Assembly: GCF_002002735.1 (NCBI RefSeq)
Contig: NZ_MUNY01000061.1
Coordinates: 123,595 to 187,594 of the forward strand
DNA length: 64,000 bases
DNA from: Algoriphagus sp. A40
GTDB lineage: Bacteria > Bacteroidota > Bacteroidia > Cytophagales > Cyclobacteriaceae
Direction: 5' to 3'
This document shows, one piece after another, positions 53,404 through 60,565 of the stretch (position 1 is its first letter; each line of letters starts with the position of its first letter). The notes below the pieces were generated by a model. That model was not told the DNA's origin. It saw only the letters and a program-made list of their open reading frames with translations, and did not search any database. A program made the translations under genes and the position numbers.

Positions 53404-54203
53404 ACACTTAAATGTTTTGCGCTTGGGTTTGCGAGGTCCAAAATTGAGGGATTTTCTTCAATTACTTTCATGGTGTGATCATATCCGGCTTGAAATAATT
53501 CGGGGGCTTTTTTTATGTCAAATACTCCGAATTTCCCCAATCCAGGAGCCTCAATGAAATAGTCACATTTGGCTTTTCGGCTGTACACGTTGTAATTCAT
53601 CGACATGATCACTGCCCGTTCGATCAGCTTTTTCATGTTTCTGATATTGCTCTCCTCAGGAAGGTGATTACAATTGACACCGATCACAAAATCACAAATC
53701 CCATCCAATGGCTCCACGGGCAAATTATTCAGCACTCCCCCGTCGACCAAGTGTTTATTACCGATCACGATTGGTTCAAACATCCCTGGGATACAGCTCG
53801 AAGCCATCAGTGGAGCGATCAATTCCCCTTCGTCAAAATAAACTACTTTTCCTTTACTGATATCTGTAGCCGCCACTGCGAGAGGTGTTTTGAGCTGCGC
53901 AAAGTCATTGTGCGGAAGGTAAATTTTAAAAAGGTCACCGACGTTTTCCATTTTCAGAATTCCTTTCAAAGAAATTGCCGGCCGCATAAATCTGAAAAAA
54001 TTTGTTTCCACAATGATTTTCAGGATTTCTTCTGGTTGGTATCCCTGGCAATACATTGCACCTGCAATCGCACCGGCTGAAGTTCCGGAGACTTTGGTTG
54101 GAAAAATTCCGATTTCATTTAGGGCTTTTAGGACTCCCAAGTGAGAAATCCCCCTCACTCCTCCACCGGAAAGGGCAACACCGATTTTCAATTTAGATTT
54201 CAT
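53400..54203 (-). CDS. Patatin-like phospholipase
   Basis: A 267-residue serine hydrolase. The patatin motifs are intact: oxyanion GGGVRG (LSGGGVRGISHLGVL), nucleophile GTSAG (VSGTSAGAIAGAMYC) and D-G-G with the catalytic Asp (LVDGGVLNNLPVEPL). It hydrolyses phospholipid or acyl esters. It has no signal peptide, so it acts in the cytoplasm. It is between an acyltransferase (4-base overlap) and a metallo-hydrolase (11-base overlap), which suggests one lipid deacylation and reacylation unit. Confidence 0.92.
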   Translation of the reverse strand: MKSKLKIGVALSGGGVRGISHLGVLKALNEIGIFPTKVSGTSAGAIAGAMYCQGYQPEEILKIIVETNFFRFMRPAISLKGILKMENVGDLFKIYLPHNDFAQLKTPLAVAATDISKGKVVYFDEGELIAPLMASSCIPGMFEPIVIGNKHLVDGGVLNNLPVEPLDGICDFVIGVNCNHLPEESNIRNMKKLIERAVIMSMNYNVYSRKAKCDYFIEAPGLGKFGVFDIKKAPELFQAGYDHTMKVIEENPSILDLANPSAKHLSV

Positions 54204-55032
54204 CCAGTCTGAATGTCTGATCTAAGCGTACGCCCCTCTCGGTCATTTTCACAGTACAGCATTCATGGACTGGATCATGCTCCAGAAAAAGTATATATCC
54301 TTCTCTTGCAGCTTCTTCCAAAAACGCCTCCTTTTCACCCATGGTAATCAATGGCCGGGTATCGTATCCCATAACATAGACCAATGGAATATGGCCAACA
54401 GAAGGAATCAAATCAGCTACAAATACCACAGTTTTACCTTTGTATTGAATCTTTGGAAGCATCTGCTTGTCCGTATGTCCATCCACTGTAATGAAATCAA
54501 ATCCGGGAAAAAGACTTTTTTGACCCAGGTCCAAAAACTGCAATTGTCCCAATTCCTGCATAGGAAGGATGTTTTCAGTCAGGAAAGAAGCTTTTTCCCG
54601 GGGATTTGGAACTGTCGCCCATTGCCAGTGATCACTGTTGGACCAATAGGTGGCCCGTGGAAAAGTCATTTCATACTGTCCATGAGAACCGTATCTAACT
54701 CCACCCCCGCAATGGTCAAAGTGAAGGTGAGTTAGGAAATTGTCTGTGATCTGTTGAAAATTGACTCCAAGTCGATGTAAGTTTCTCTGAAGCGAATCCT
54801 CCCCATGGAGATGATAAAGGGCGAAAAATCTTGCTTGCTGCTTGTCGCCGATTCCATTGTCAATTAAAACCAATCGGTTACCATCCACCGCCAACAAACT
54901 TCGCATCGCCCAAGTGCAGAGGTTATTCTCGTCTGCTGGATTTGAGTGGGACCAAATTAATTTGGGCACTACCCCAAACATGGCACCACCATCCAATTTA
55001 AAAAAGCCTGTATTTATTGAGTATAATTCCAT
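54193..55032 (-). CDS. MBL-fold metallo-hydrolase
   Basis: A 279-residue metallo-beta-lactamase-superfamily enzyme. The dinuclear zinc motif H-x-H-x-D-H is FLTHLHFDHCGGG; later ligands follow in FITVDGHTDKQMLP and FLEHDPVHECC. It has no signal peptide, so it is cytoplasmic. Members include lactonases, aryl esterases and nucleases. The reaction cannot be given from sequence. It is the first gene of the operon with the patatin and acyltransferase genes. Confidence 0.88.
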   Translation of the reverse strand: MELYSINTGFFKLDGGAMFGVVPKLIWSHSNPADENNLCTWAMRSLLAVDGNRLVLIDNGIGDKQQARFFALYHLHGEDSLQRNLHRLGVNFQQITDNFLTHLHFDHCGGGVRYGSHGQYEMTFPRATYWSNSDHWQWATVPNPREKASFLTENILPMQELGQLQFLDLGQKSLFPGFDFITVDGHTDKQMLPKIQYKGKTVVFVADLIPSVGHIPLVYVMGYDTRPLITMGEKEAFLEEAAREGYILFLEHDPVHECCTVKMTERGVRLDQTFRLDEI

Positions 55033-55130
55033 TTGGGCTTATTCTAATGGTTAAAAAGCCAGAAGCAACCATGTCACAGAGACAGATTGCTTCTTTTATA
55101 AGTTATCGGGATTGGCGCTTCCGCAATCTC

Positions 55131-55146
55131 TCCCGAGCTATCGGGA
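55131..55146. repeat. Small palindrome of the TCCCGA/TCGGGA type
   Basis: TCCCGA-GCTA-TCGGGA, downstream of accA (stop at 55173) and inside a larger fold with the TCGGGATTG and CAATCTC segments at 55105-55130. It lacks the CAGGCT tail of the array element and is likely a related dispersed palindrome. No T-run follows on the minus strand. Confidence 0.45.
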
Positions 55147-55172
55147 TCTTTTAAATTATAAACTTCAAATTC

Positions 55173-56120
55173 TCATTCGACTACAACACCCATTGAGCAA
55201 AACTTCTCAATTCGTTGCTCAATCCGCTTTTCAGGTTTGATTTTGTCCAATTCTTTGAGAGATCTCAAAATGGCTTCTTTGATTGCATTAGACATCCACT
55301 TCAGATCCCGATGGGCTCCACCCAATGGCTCAGGAATAATATCATCCACCAATCCGTTGCCTTTCATATCCTTGGCAGTCAATTTAAGTGATTCAGCTGC
55401 CTGTTCTTTATAATCCCATGATCTCCAAAGGATAGTGGAGCAGTTTTCCGGTGAAATGACCGAATACCAGGAATTTTCAAGCATTATTACCCGGTCTCCA
55501 ATGCCAATGCCCAAGGCTCCACCGGAAGCACCCTCACCGATAATAATGCAGATCACTGGGACTTTGAGCATAAACATCTCCTTCAGGTTTCTGGCAATAG
55601 CCTCTCCCTGACCTCTTTCCTCGGCTTCAAGTCCCGGAAATGCACCAGGAGTATCGATCAAGGTTACGATGGGTTTGCCGAATTTCTCCGCCATTTTCAT
55701 CAATCTCAGCGCTTTTCTGTAGCCTTCCGGGTTGGCCATCCCAAAGTTGCGCATCTGGCGCTGTTTGGTATTTCTGCCCTTTTGCTGGCCAATAAACATG
55801 ACCGTGCGCCCATCTACATCCCCGAGTCCGCCAATCATTGCTTTGTCGTCTTTGACATTTCGGTCTCCGAAGATTTCGATGAAGTCGTGGGTAATTTCGT
55901 AGATGTAATCAAGGGCATATGGACGTTCCGCATGCCGTGAAAGCTGCACTCGCTGCCAGCGTGTGAGGTTCTCGAAAGTCTCTTTTTTCAAAGCGAGAAT
56001 TTTTTCCTCCAAAGACTCAATATCACTGCTTAGGTCGATATTCCGGCCTTTGGCCAAGTCTTTCATCTCTTGAAGTTTTTGCTCTAAATCAGCAATGGGT
56101 TTTTCGAATTCTAATACCAT
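55173..56120 (-). CDS. accA: Acetyl-CoA carboxylase carboxyltransferase subunit alpha
   Basis: A 315-residue protein (start at 56120, MVLEFEKPIADLEQKL; upstream frame discarded). The carboxyltransferase features are RHAERPYALDYIYEI, VMFIGQQKGRNTKQRQ, a crotonase-like oxyanion region IGEGASGGALGIGIGD, and TLIDTPGAFPGLEAEERGQG. With AccD and the biotin carrier it makes malonyl-CoA. AccD and biotin carboxylase are not in the window. A strong tRNA-Asp promoter lies divergently upstream. Confidence 0.95.
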   Translation of the reverse strand: MVLEFEKPIADLEQKLQEMKDLAKGRNIDLSSDIESLEEKILALKKETFENLTRWQRVQLSRHAERPYALDYIYEITHDFIEIFGDRNVKDDKAMIGGLGDVDGRTVMFIGQQKGRNTKQRQMRNFGMANPEGYRKALRLMKMAEKFGKPIVTLIDTPGAFPGLEAEERGQGEAIARNLKEMFMLKVPVICIIIGEGASGGALGIGIGDRVIMLENSWYSVISPENCSTILWRSWDYKEQAAESLKLTAKDMKGNGLVDDIIPEPLGGAHRDLKWMSNAIKEAILRSLKELDKIKPEKRIEQRIEKFCSMGVVVE

Positions 56121-56269
56121 TTTGGTGATTTTTGGAAGGAACAAAGATAAGGATTATCCCATAGTGACAAACCCCGGATTTAGGCTGAAAGAGTTTATGG
56201 CATTTAAAAAACTATTCAACTGAATAAGAAACAGATAGAATAAGGGAAGAAAATTATTAAATCCAGGTA

Positions 56270-56299
56270 TTGCAGGAAAAGATCAATTTCCTACCTTTG
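56270..56299 (+). promoter_or_regulatory. Promoter of the tRNA-Asp array
   Basis: TTG at 56270-56272, 19 bases, then TACCTTTG at 56292-56299: an exact TTG-N19-TAnnTTTG Bacteroidota promoter. The first tRNA-Asp begins 30 bases downstream. No comparable motif was found between later units. Confidence 0.75.
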
Positions 56300-56328
56300 C
56301 ACCACTCCAAACGAGGAGTACATAAAAC

Positions 56329-56402
56329 GGAGTGGTAGTTCAGCTGGTTAGAATGCCTGCCTGTCACGCAGGAGGTCGCGGGTTCGAGTCCCGTCCATTC
56401 CG
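56329..56402 (+). tRNA. tRNA-Asp (anticodon GTC), first copy
   Basis: A 74-nt cloverleaf. Acceptor GGAGTGG pairs with CCATTCC with discriminator G. The anticodon stem CCTGC/GCAGG encloses CTGTCAC with anticodon GTC. The T arm GCGGG-TTCGAGT-CCCGT is intact. CCA is not encoded. An identical copy follows at 56598. Confidence 0.95.
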
Positions 56403-56433
56403 CATAAGTGATTTATTAGAAGCTAAACCATTA

Positions 56434-56515
56434 GGAGTGGTAGTTCAGCTGGTTAGATGCTTGTCCCGATCATTTCGGGAAGGTCGCTGGTCAGAGTTCA
56501 AAACTCAAAAAAATT
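56434..56515 (+). pseudogene. tRNA-Asp-derived pseudogene, 82-bp unit, first copy
   Basis: The acceptor and D arm of tRNA-Asp are kept, with one A missing in the D-loop end (TTAGATG). The anticodon arm is replaced by a TCCCGATCATTTCGGGA palindrome, which is a 5-bp stem with a 7-nt loop ATCATTT. The T arm and 3' acceptor are lost and replaced by AGAGTTCAAAACTC. The next copy begins exactly 82 bases later. Confidence 0.85.
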
Positions 56516-56597
56516 GGAGTGGTAGTTCAGCTGGTTAGATGCTTGTCCCGATCATTTCGGGAAGGTCGCTGGTCAGAGTTCAAAACTCAAAAAAATT
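56516..56597 (+). pseudogene. tRNA-Asp-derived pseudogene, 82-bp unit, second copy
   Basis: Identical to the preceding unit from GGAGTGG onward, including the missing A, the palindromic anticodon arm and the altered 3' part. It ends directly where the second genuine tRNA-Asp begins. Confidence 0.85.
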
Positions 56598-56671
56598 GGA
56601 GTGGTAGTTCAGCTGGTTAGAATGCCTGCCTGTCACGCAGGAGGTCGCGGGTTCGAGTCCCGTCCATTCCG
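56598..56671 (+). tRNA. tRNA-Asp (anticodon GTC), second copy
   Basis: Identical in all 74 positions to the copy at 56329, with anticodon GTC and full cloverleaf. It is followed by a terminator. Confidence 0.95.
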
Positions 56672-56676
56672 CACTA

Positions 56677-56704
56677 AAGTCCCGAAGAAATTCGGGACTT
56701 TTTT
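56677..56704 (+). terminator. Terminator after the second tRNA-Asp
   Basis: Stem AAGTCCCGAA / TTCGGGACTT (56677-56700) with a 4-base loop GAAA and a T-run. It reuses the TCCCGA/TCGGGA sequence. Confidence 0.8.
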
Positions 56705-56719
56705 GTTTTAAACCAGTCA

Positions 56720-56817
56720 GAAATGGTAGTTCAGCTGGTTAGAATGCTTGTCCCGATCATTTCGGGAAGGTCGCGGGTTCGAGTCCTCCCGATGCTCGGG
56801 ACAGGCTGTCCATTCCG
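56720..56817 (+). pseudogene. tRNA-Asp-derived pseudogene with two palindrome insertions
   Basis: The D arm TAGTTCAGCTGGTTAGAA matches tRNA-Asp. The anticodon arm is replaced by CTTGTCCCGATCATTTCGGG-A (21 nt in place of 17). In the T arm a 21-nt TCCCGATGC-TCGGGACAGGCT replaces one C. The 5' acceptor is altered (AAATGG for GAGTGG); the 3' acceptor CCATTCC is kept. Confidence 0.85.
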
Positions 56818-56821
56818 CTTA

Positions 56822-56850
56822 AAGCCCTAGAGAAATCTTGGGCTTTTTTG
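56822..56850 (+). terminator. Terminator after the pseudo-tRNA at 56720
   Basis: Stem AAGCCCTAGA / TCTTGGGCTT with loop GAAA and a run of T, repeated after each later unit. Confidence 0.8.
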
Positions 56851-56858
56851 TTTTAAAC

Positions 56859-56940
56859 CGATCGCAAATTCTAGTCCTCCCGATGCTCGGGACAGGCTGT
56901 CCATTCCGCTTAAAACCCGAGAGAAATCTTGGGCTTTTTT
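56859..56940 (+). pseudogene. 3'-half fragment of tRNA-Asp pseudogene with terminator
   Basis: Only the T-arm part with the palindrome insert and CCATTCCG (to 56908) remains, followed by a mutated copy of the terminator (AAACCCGAGA / TCTTGGGCTT, 56913-56937, plus T). The D and anticodon arms are absent. Confidence 0.75.
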
Positions 56941-56950
56941 GTTTTAAACC

Positions 56951-57000
56951 GGTCGCAAGTTCTAGTTCTCCCGATGCTCGGGATGGAATATCCATTCCCC
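56951..57000 (+). pseudogene. 3'-half fragment of tRNA-Asp pseudogene, degenerate
   Basis: GGTCGCAAGTTCTAGTTC, the palindrome TCCCGATGCTCGGGA and ATGGAATATCCATTCC align with the T arm and acceptor of the other units. The acceptor end has lost its pairing partner. It is the same fragment found within each 219-bp unit. Confidence 0.7.
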
Positions 57001-57029
57001 ATTTGATATTTATTTGAAGGCAAACCAAT

Positions 57030-57248
57030 TTGAGTGGTAGTTCAGCTGGTTAGAATGCTTGTCCCGATTCATCGGGAAGGTCGCGGGTTCGAGTCCTCCC
57101 GATTCTCGGGACAGGCTGTCCATTCCGCTTAAAGCCCGAGAGAAATCTTGGGCTTTTTTGTTTTAAACCGGTCGCAAGTTCTAGTTCTCCCGATGCTCGG
57201 GATGGAATATCCATTACCTATTTGATATTTATTTGAAGGCAAACCAAT
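57030..57248 (+). repeat. 219-bp tandem unit 1: pseudo-tRNA-Asp, terminator, fragment
   Basis: Positions 57031-57127 hold a full-length pseudo-tRNA-Asp with TCCCGATTCATCGGGA in the anticodon arm and TCCCGATTCTCGGGACAGGCT in the T arm. The terminator AAGCCCGAGA / TCTTGGGCTT follows (57132-57159). A 3'-half fragment (57170-57217) and an AT-rich linker (TTGATATTTATTTGAAGGC) complete the unit. Confidence 0.85.
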
Positions 57249-57467
57249 TTGAGTGGTAGTTCAGCTGGTTAGAATGCTTGTCCCGATTCATCGGGAAGGT
57301 CGCGGGTTCGAGTCCTCCCGATACTCGGGACAGGCTGTCCATTCCGCTTAAAGCCCCAGAGAAATCTTGGGCTTTTTTGTTTTAAACCGGTCGCAAATTC
57401 TAGTCCTCCCGATGCTCGGGATGGAATATCCATTCACCATTTGATATTTATTTGAAGGCAAACCAAT
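57249..57467 (+). repeat. 219-bp tandem unit 2: pseudo-tRNA-Asp, terminator, fragment
   Basis: The start of the tRNA-like part is exactly 219 bases after that of unit 1. It differs by a few bases (CCCGATACTCGGG in the T arm; CCCCAGAG in the terminator). Pseudo-tRNA 57250-57346, terminator 57351-57378, fragment 57389-57436. Confidence 0.85.
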
Positions 57468-57677
57468 TTGAGTGGTAGTTCAGCTGGTTAGAATGCTTGT
57501 CCCGATTCATCGGGAAGGTCGCGGGTTCGAGCCCTCCCGATTCTCGGGACAGGCTGTCCATTCCCCTTAAAGCCCGAGAGAAATCTTGGGCTTTTTTGTT
57601 TTAACCGGTCTAGAGTTCAAGTCCTCCCGATTCTCGGGACAGGCTGTCCATTCCGCTTAAAGCCCCAGAGAAATCCA
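57468..57677 (+). repeat. 219-bp tandem unit 3, last and partly decayed
   Basis: Pseudo-tRNA 57469-57565 with the discriminator G changed to C and the T-loop TTCGAGC; terminator 57570-57597; a longer 3' fragment with CCATTCCG at 57604-57655; then a cut-off terminator copy (AGCCCCAGAGAAATC) that loses its second arm. The array ends here. Confidence 0.8.
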
Positions 57678-57683
57678 GTTTAC

Positions 57684-57849
57684 TCACCGCAGAGACGCAG
57701 AGGCCACAGAGTGAAAAAAATTAAGCACGATCAGCCAAGGACTTTTTGATTTGGATTTAGCCGAGTTAGATCCATTACTAATGGAAAACTACTTCCAAAA
57801 GAAACGAATACGCCAAATATTCTCCGCGGACTCTGCGCCTCCGCGGTGA
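57684..57849. repeat. MITE-like inverted repeat pair
   Basis: The left end TCACCGCAGAGACGCAGAGG (57684 on) and the reverse complement of the right end TTCACCGCGGAGGCGCAGAG (to 57849) form imperfect 29-base inverted repeats around about 107 bases with no frame. It abuts the stop of the minus-strand gene at 57852. Repeats of this kind occur in many genomes; mobility is inference. Confidence 0.6.
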
Positions 57850-57851
57850 AA

Positions 57852-58562
57852 TTAAATCGCTCTTTCGTCCACCAAAACATCCACATTGGGATGAAGCCAA
57901 AGCAGGGAAGCGGGAAATTGAGTGCTCACTTCCTCTTTAAGAAGCCTCTGAAAAGCATCTTTTTTCCCCGAACCTGCAATGAAAAGCAATACCTTTTTTG
58001 ACCGGAGAATCTCCCCCACTCCCATGGTCATCCCGAACGTCGGCGGCTGTTTCAATGATCTGATCATGCCATGGTTTAGAGTGGATTCCGCCAATTTTGA
58101 AACATGGAAACCCAGATTCAAGGCTTCACCGGGTTCGTTTAGCGCGATATGTCCGTTGACACCGATTCCCAAGATGCATACATCCACCGGGCCATGTAGC
58201 TCAAGCAAAGACTTCATCCGTTCACAATCACCTGTCGGGTCAGTGGTAAATGGATCAATGGTCAGATAGCGGTCCGGAGAAATCCCCAAAGGCTGAAGAA
58301 ACTTGGTCTGAACATCATACTCAGAAGTGAAAGTAGATCCCGACTCCAAGCCTCCCCATTCGTCCAATTTCACGACTTTCAAGGTGCCACAAAAGTCGGG
58401 TTGTTCTTTTTGATAGCTCGCCATTTCGGCGTAAAGTCCGGAAGGAGATCCACCACTTGCTACGCAGAACAATAAATCGGGCTTTTTTTCAATTTCTTTT
58501 TTCACCAATTCGAAGCCTTTCCGGCTCATTTCAGCAAAATCAGGGAGGAATTGGAAGTTCAT
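57852..58562 (-). CDS. Glucosamine/galactosamine-6-phosphate isomerase-like protein
   Basis: A 236-residue NagB/6-phosphogluconolactonase-fold protein. The phosphate-binding CVASGGSPSGLYAEM near residue 35, VVKLDEWGG and the catalytic LGIGVNGHIALNEPG motif near residue 130 match the amino-sugar-6-phosphate isomerase branch rather than lactonases. The enzyme would convert glucosamine- or galactosamine-6-phosphate to the ketose with release of ammonia. No amino-sugar transporter or NagA gene is nearby. It is a single gene. Confidence 0.83.
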   Translation of the reverse strand: MNFQFLPDFAEMSRKGFELVKKEIEKKPDLLFCVASGGSPSGLYAEMASYQKEQPDFCGTLKVVKLDEWGGLESGSTFTSEYDVQTKFLQPLGISPDRYLTIDPFTTDPTGDCERMKSLLELHGPVDVCILGIGVNGHIALNEPGEALNLGFHVSKLAESTLNHGMIRSLKQPPTFGMTMGVGEILRSKKVLLFIAGSGKKDAFQRLLKEEVSTQFPASLLWLHPNVDVLVDERAI

Positions 58563-58998
58563 GTTCGGATTAGTTATAGGTTAATTCTACTAGTTGAGGA
58601 TATTCCTGTGAGCTTTAGCTGGAAGACCGAGGACCGAAGACAGAAGAAGCCTGTTCTAAGTCTTTCCTTGAAAAGGGATGTCGCTTTGGGTTAATATTTC
58701 TGTCCTTAAATATCATGTAAAATCCTATTCGGAAATGATTCGATTATCATATGCGATATTTTTTTTGTTAAGCCACCGAGGGTGAAGCGTAGCAAACTGT
58801 CCTGCTTCTGGAGAAGCAAGACAACGCCGCACCTTAGTATCCAGCTTCTGGAGAAGCATGACAACCTAAAATTCTGTTCCTTTCTTTGTGCCTTAGGGTC
58901 TTTGTGGCCAAAACTCACCTATCCACAGATAAACCCTTTTTAGTTTCCAATTCCTTCTTATCTTATCCTTGTAAAACCTTACAAGACCACTACCCAAC
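58563..58998. other. Intergenic region with two direct repeats and a leader hairpin
   Basis: The stretch of 436 bases has no gene. It holds the 22-bp repeats at 58804 and 58844, a T-rich tract (58758-58770), a segment TTTGTGCCTTAGGGTCTTTGTGG (like the ends of dispersed repeats) and, next to the M20 gene, a 7-bp stem CTTGTAA/TTACAAG (58968-58985). Confidence 0.5.
58804..58865. repeat. Two 22-bp direct repeats with an internal palindrome
   Basis: GCTTCTGGAGAAGC plus A(A/T)GACAAC occurs at 58804-58825 and 58844-58865, 40 bases apart, differing by one base. Each has the palindrome GCTTCT-GG-AGAAGC. Confidence 0.8.
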
Positions 58999-60450
58999 AT
59001 GAAGAATCTCTACCTGGGAATCACCGCAGCCTTAATCCTGTCGGCCTCTCCCCTTTTTGGACAAAAAAATACCCCGAAACCAGATCCACTCAAGCAAGCA
59101 GTCCAACAAACGATCGATTCCAGATTTGCTTCCATGACAGATCTCAGCGACAAAATCTGGGCATTTGAAGAAACTGCATTTAACGAAACCCAATCCGCGG
59201 CAGCACTTTCTGCCTATGCCGAAGAATTGGGTTTCAAAGTGACCCGCGGTGTCGGGGAAATTCCAACAGCTTTTGTCGCAGAATACGGCTCCGGTGCCCC
59301 GATCATCGGCATCTTGGGAGAGTTTGATGCGTTACCCGGCCTTTCCCAAAACAAGGTTCCATTCAAAAGTCCGCTTCATGAAGACGCACCCGGTCACGGC
59401 TGTGGACACAATCTTTTTGGAGTGGCTTCACTGAGTGCCGCTGCTGCAATCAAAGACTTGATCGCTGAGGGAAAACTCAAAGGAACTGTCCGTTTTTACG
59501 GAACTCCAGCTGAGGAAAAATTCTTCGGCAAACTCTGGATGATCCGAGCCGGACTGATGGATGACGTGGATGTGATGATGGACTGGCATCCGGCAGCAGA
59601 AACTGAAACAGATGTTCAAAAGGGACTGGCTTTGGCGGATTTTATTGTGGAATTCAACGGGCAGGCAGCCCATGCCTCGGCAGATCCCTGGAACGGTCGC
59701 TCTGCCTCCGACGCGCTTGAATTGTACACCAGTGGAATCAATTACTACCGGGAGCATATCAAGCCTACGGTAAGAATTCATTACCACATCCAAGACGGCG
59801 GACAGGTGGTCAACGTAGTGCCGGACTATAGCCGTCTCTGGGTGCGGGTGAGGGACACCAGCCGCGAGGGATTGGAGCCGGTTTGGAAACAGGTGGAAAA
59901 AATGGCCGAAGGGGCAGCGATCCTGGCCAATGTGGATTACAAAGTCACTTTGGTATCAGGGGTTCATGAGATTTTGGTCAACCGGACCGGATCGGAATAT
60001 ATGCAACAAAATCTCGAAGCTCTGGGACCGATCACCTACACCCCCGAAGAGCAAGAATTTGCAAAAAAAATCCAGGAAGCCACCGGCAAGCCTCAAATCG
60101 GCCTTCTTTCAGAAATCAAGCCACTGAAAGAAACCCTGGAACACAGTATGGGCGGAAGTACCGATGTGGGTGATGTCAGCTGGGTAGTTCCGACGATCCG
60201 CCTCAGTGCCACCACAGCACCCAACGGCACACCTTGGCACTCTTGGGCAGTGGTCGCTTCGGGAGGAATGTCCATCGGACACAAAGGAATGGGCTATGCC
60301 GCAAAAGCCTTGGCCATGACCATGGTGGATCTCTACCAAAACGAAACCCTGAGAAACGAGATCCAAGCTGAATTCAAGGAGAAAAAAGGAGACTATGTCT
60401 ACAAAGGAATCGTACCAGACGGCCCTCCGCCTTTGAAGGCTGGGTATTGA
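58999..60450 (+). CDS. Secreted M20-family amidohydrolase (AbgB-like)
   Basis: A 483-residue metallo-aminoacylase/amidohydrolase with a signal peptide (LILSASPLFGQ). Metal-binding motifs are GILGEFDALPGL (Asp), GHGCGHNLFG (His-Cys-Gly-His), EEKFFGKLW and ADFIVEFNGQAAHASADPW for the dimerisation insertion. The set matches the p-aminobenzoyl-glutamate hydrolase-like (AbgB) branch, which cleaves N-acyl-amino acids. It is exported, unlike E. coli AbgB. An AT-rich cassette-like region follows directly. Confidence 0.88.
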   Translation: MKNLYLGITAALILSASPLFGQKNTPKPDPLKQAVQQTIDSRFASMTDLSDKIWAFEETAFNETQSAAALSAYAEELGFKVTRGVGEIPTAFVAEYGSGAPIIGILGEFDALPGLSQNKVPFKSPLHEDAPGHGCGHNLFGVASLSAAAAIKDLIAEGKLKGTVRFYGTPAEEKFFGKLWMIRAGLMDDVDVMMDWHPAAETETDVQKGLALADFIVEFNGQAAHASADPWNGRSASDALELYTSGINYYREHIKPTVRIHYHIQDGGQVVNVVPDYSRLWVRVRDTSREGLEPVWKQVEKMAEGAAILANVDYKVTLVSGVHEILVNRTGSEYMQQNLEALGPITYTPEEQEFAKKIQEATGKPQIGLLSEIKPLKETLEHSMGGSTDVGDVSWVVPTIRLSATTAPNGTPWHSWAVVASGGMSIGHKGMGYAAKALAMTMVDLYQNETLRNEIQAEFKEKKGDYVYKGIVPDGPPPLKAGY

Positions 60451-60467
60451 GTTGAGGTAAACAATTC

Positions 60468-60527
60468 GCAACTACCCGAAACAATTGCGTAAGGCATTCA
60501 AATAGGCATGCCTTACGCAGTAGTTGC
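60468..60527. repeat. Imperfect inverted repeat bordering the AT-rich island
   Basis: Outer arms GCAACTAC / GTAGTTGC and inner arms GCGTAAGGCA / TGCCTTACGC with an 11-base left and 1-base right spacer and a 12-base loop. The nested two-step layout resembles integron attC sites, but the core GTTRRRY is not matched (GTTGCGC). It lies 17 bases after the M20 stop. Confidence 0.55.
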
Positions 60528-60565
60528 GCAAAGACAAACCTTGGCAGCAATTTTCAATTGGACAG

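Noticed and set aside
56819..57028. Minus-strand frame of 69 codons with internal repeats
   Set aside because: It is a translation of the tRNA-like repeats and terminators, not a gene.
56329..57677. Possible CRISPR array, because of regular repeats
   Set aside because: The repeats are tRNA-Asp-derived, differ in length (82, 219) and have no constant short spacers or Cas genes.
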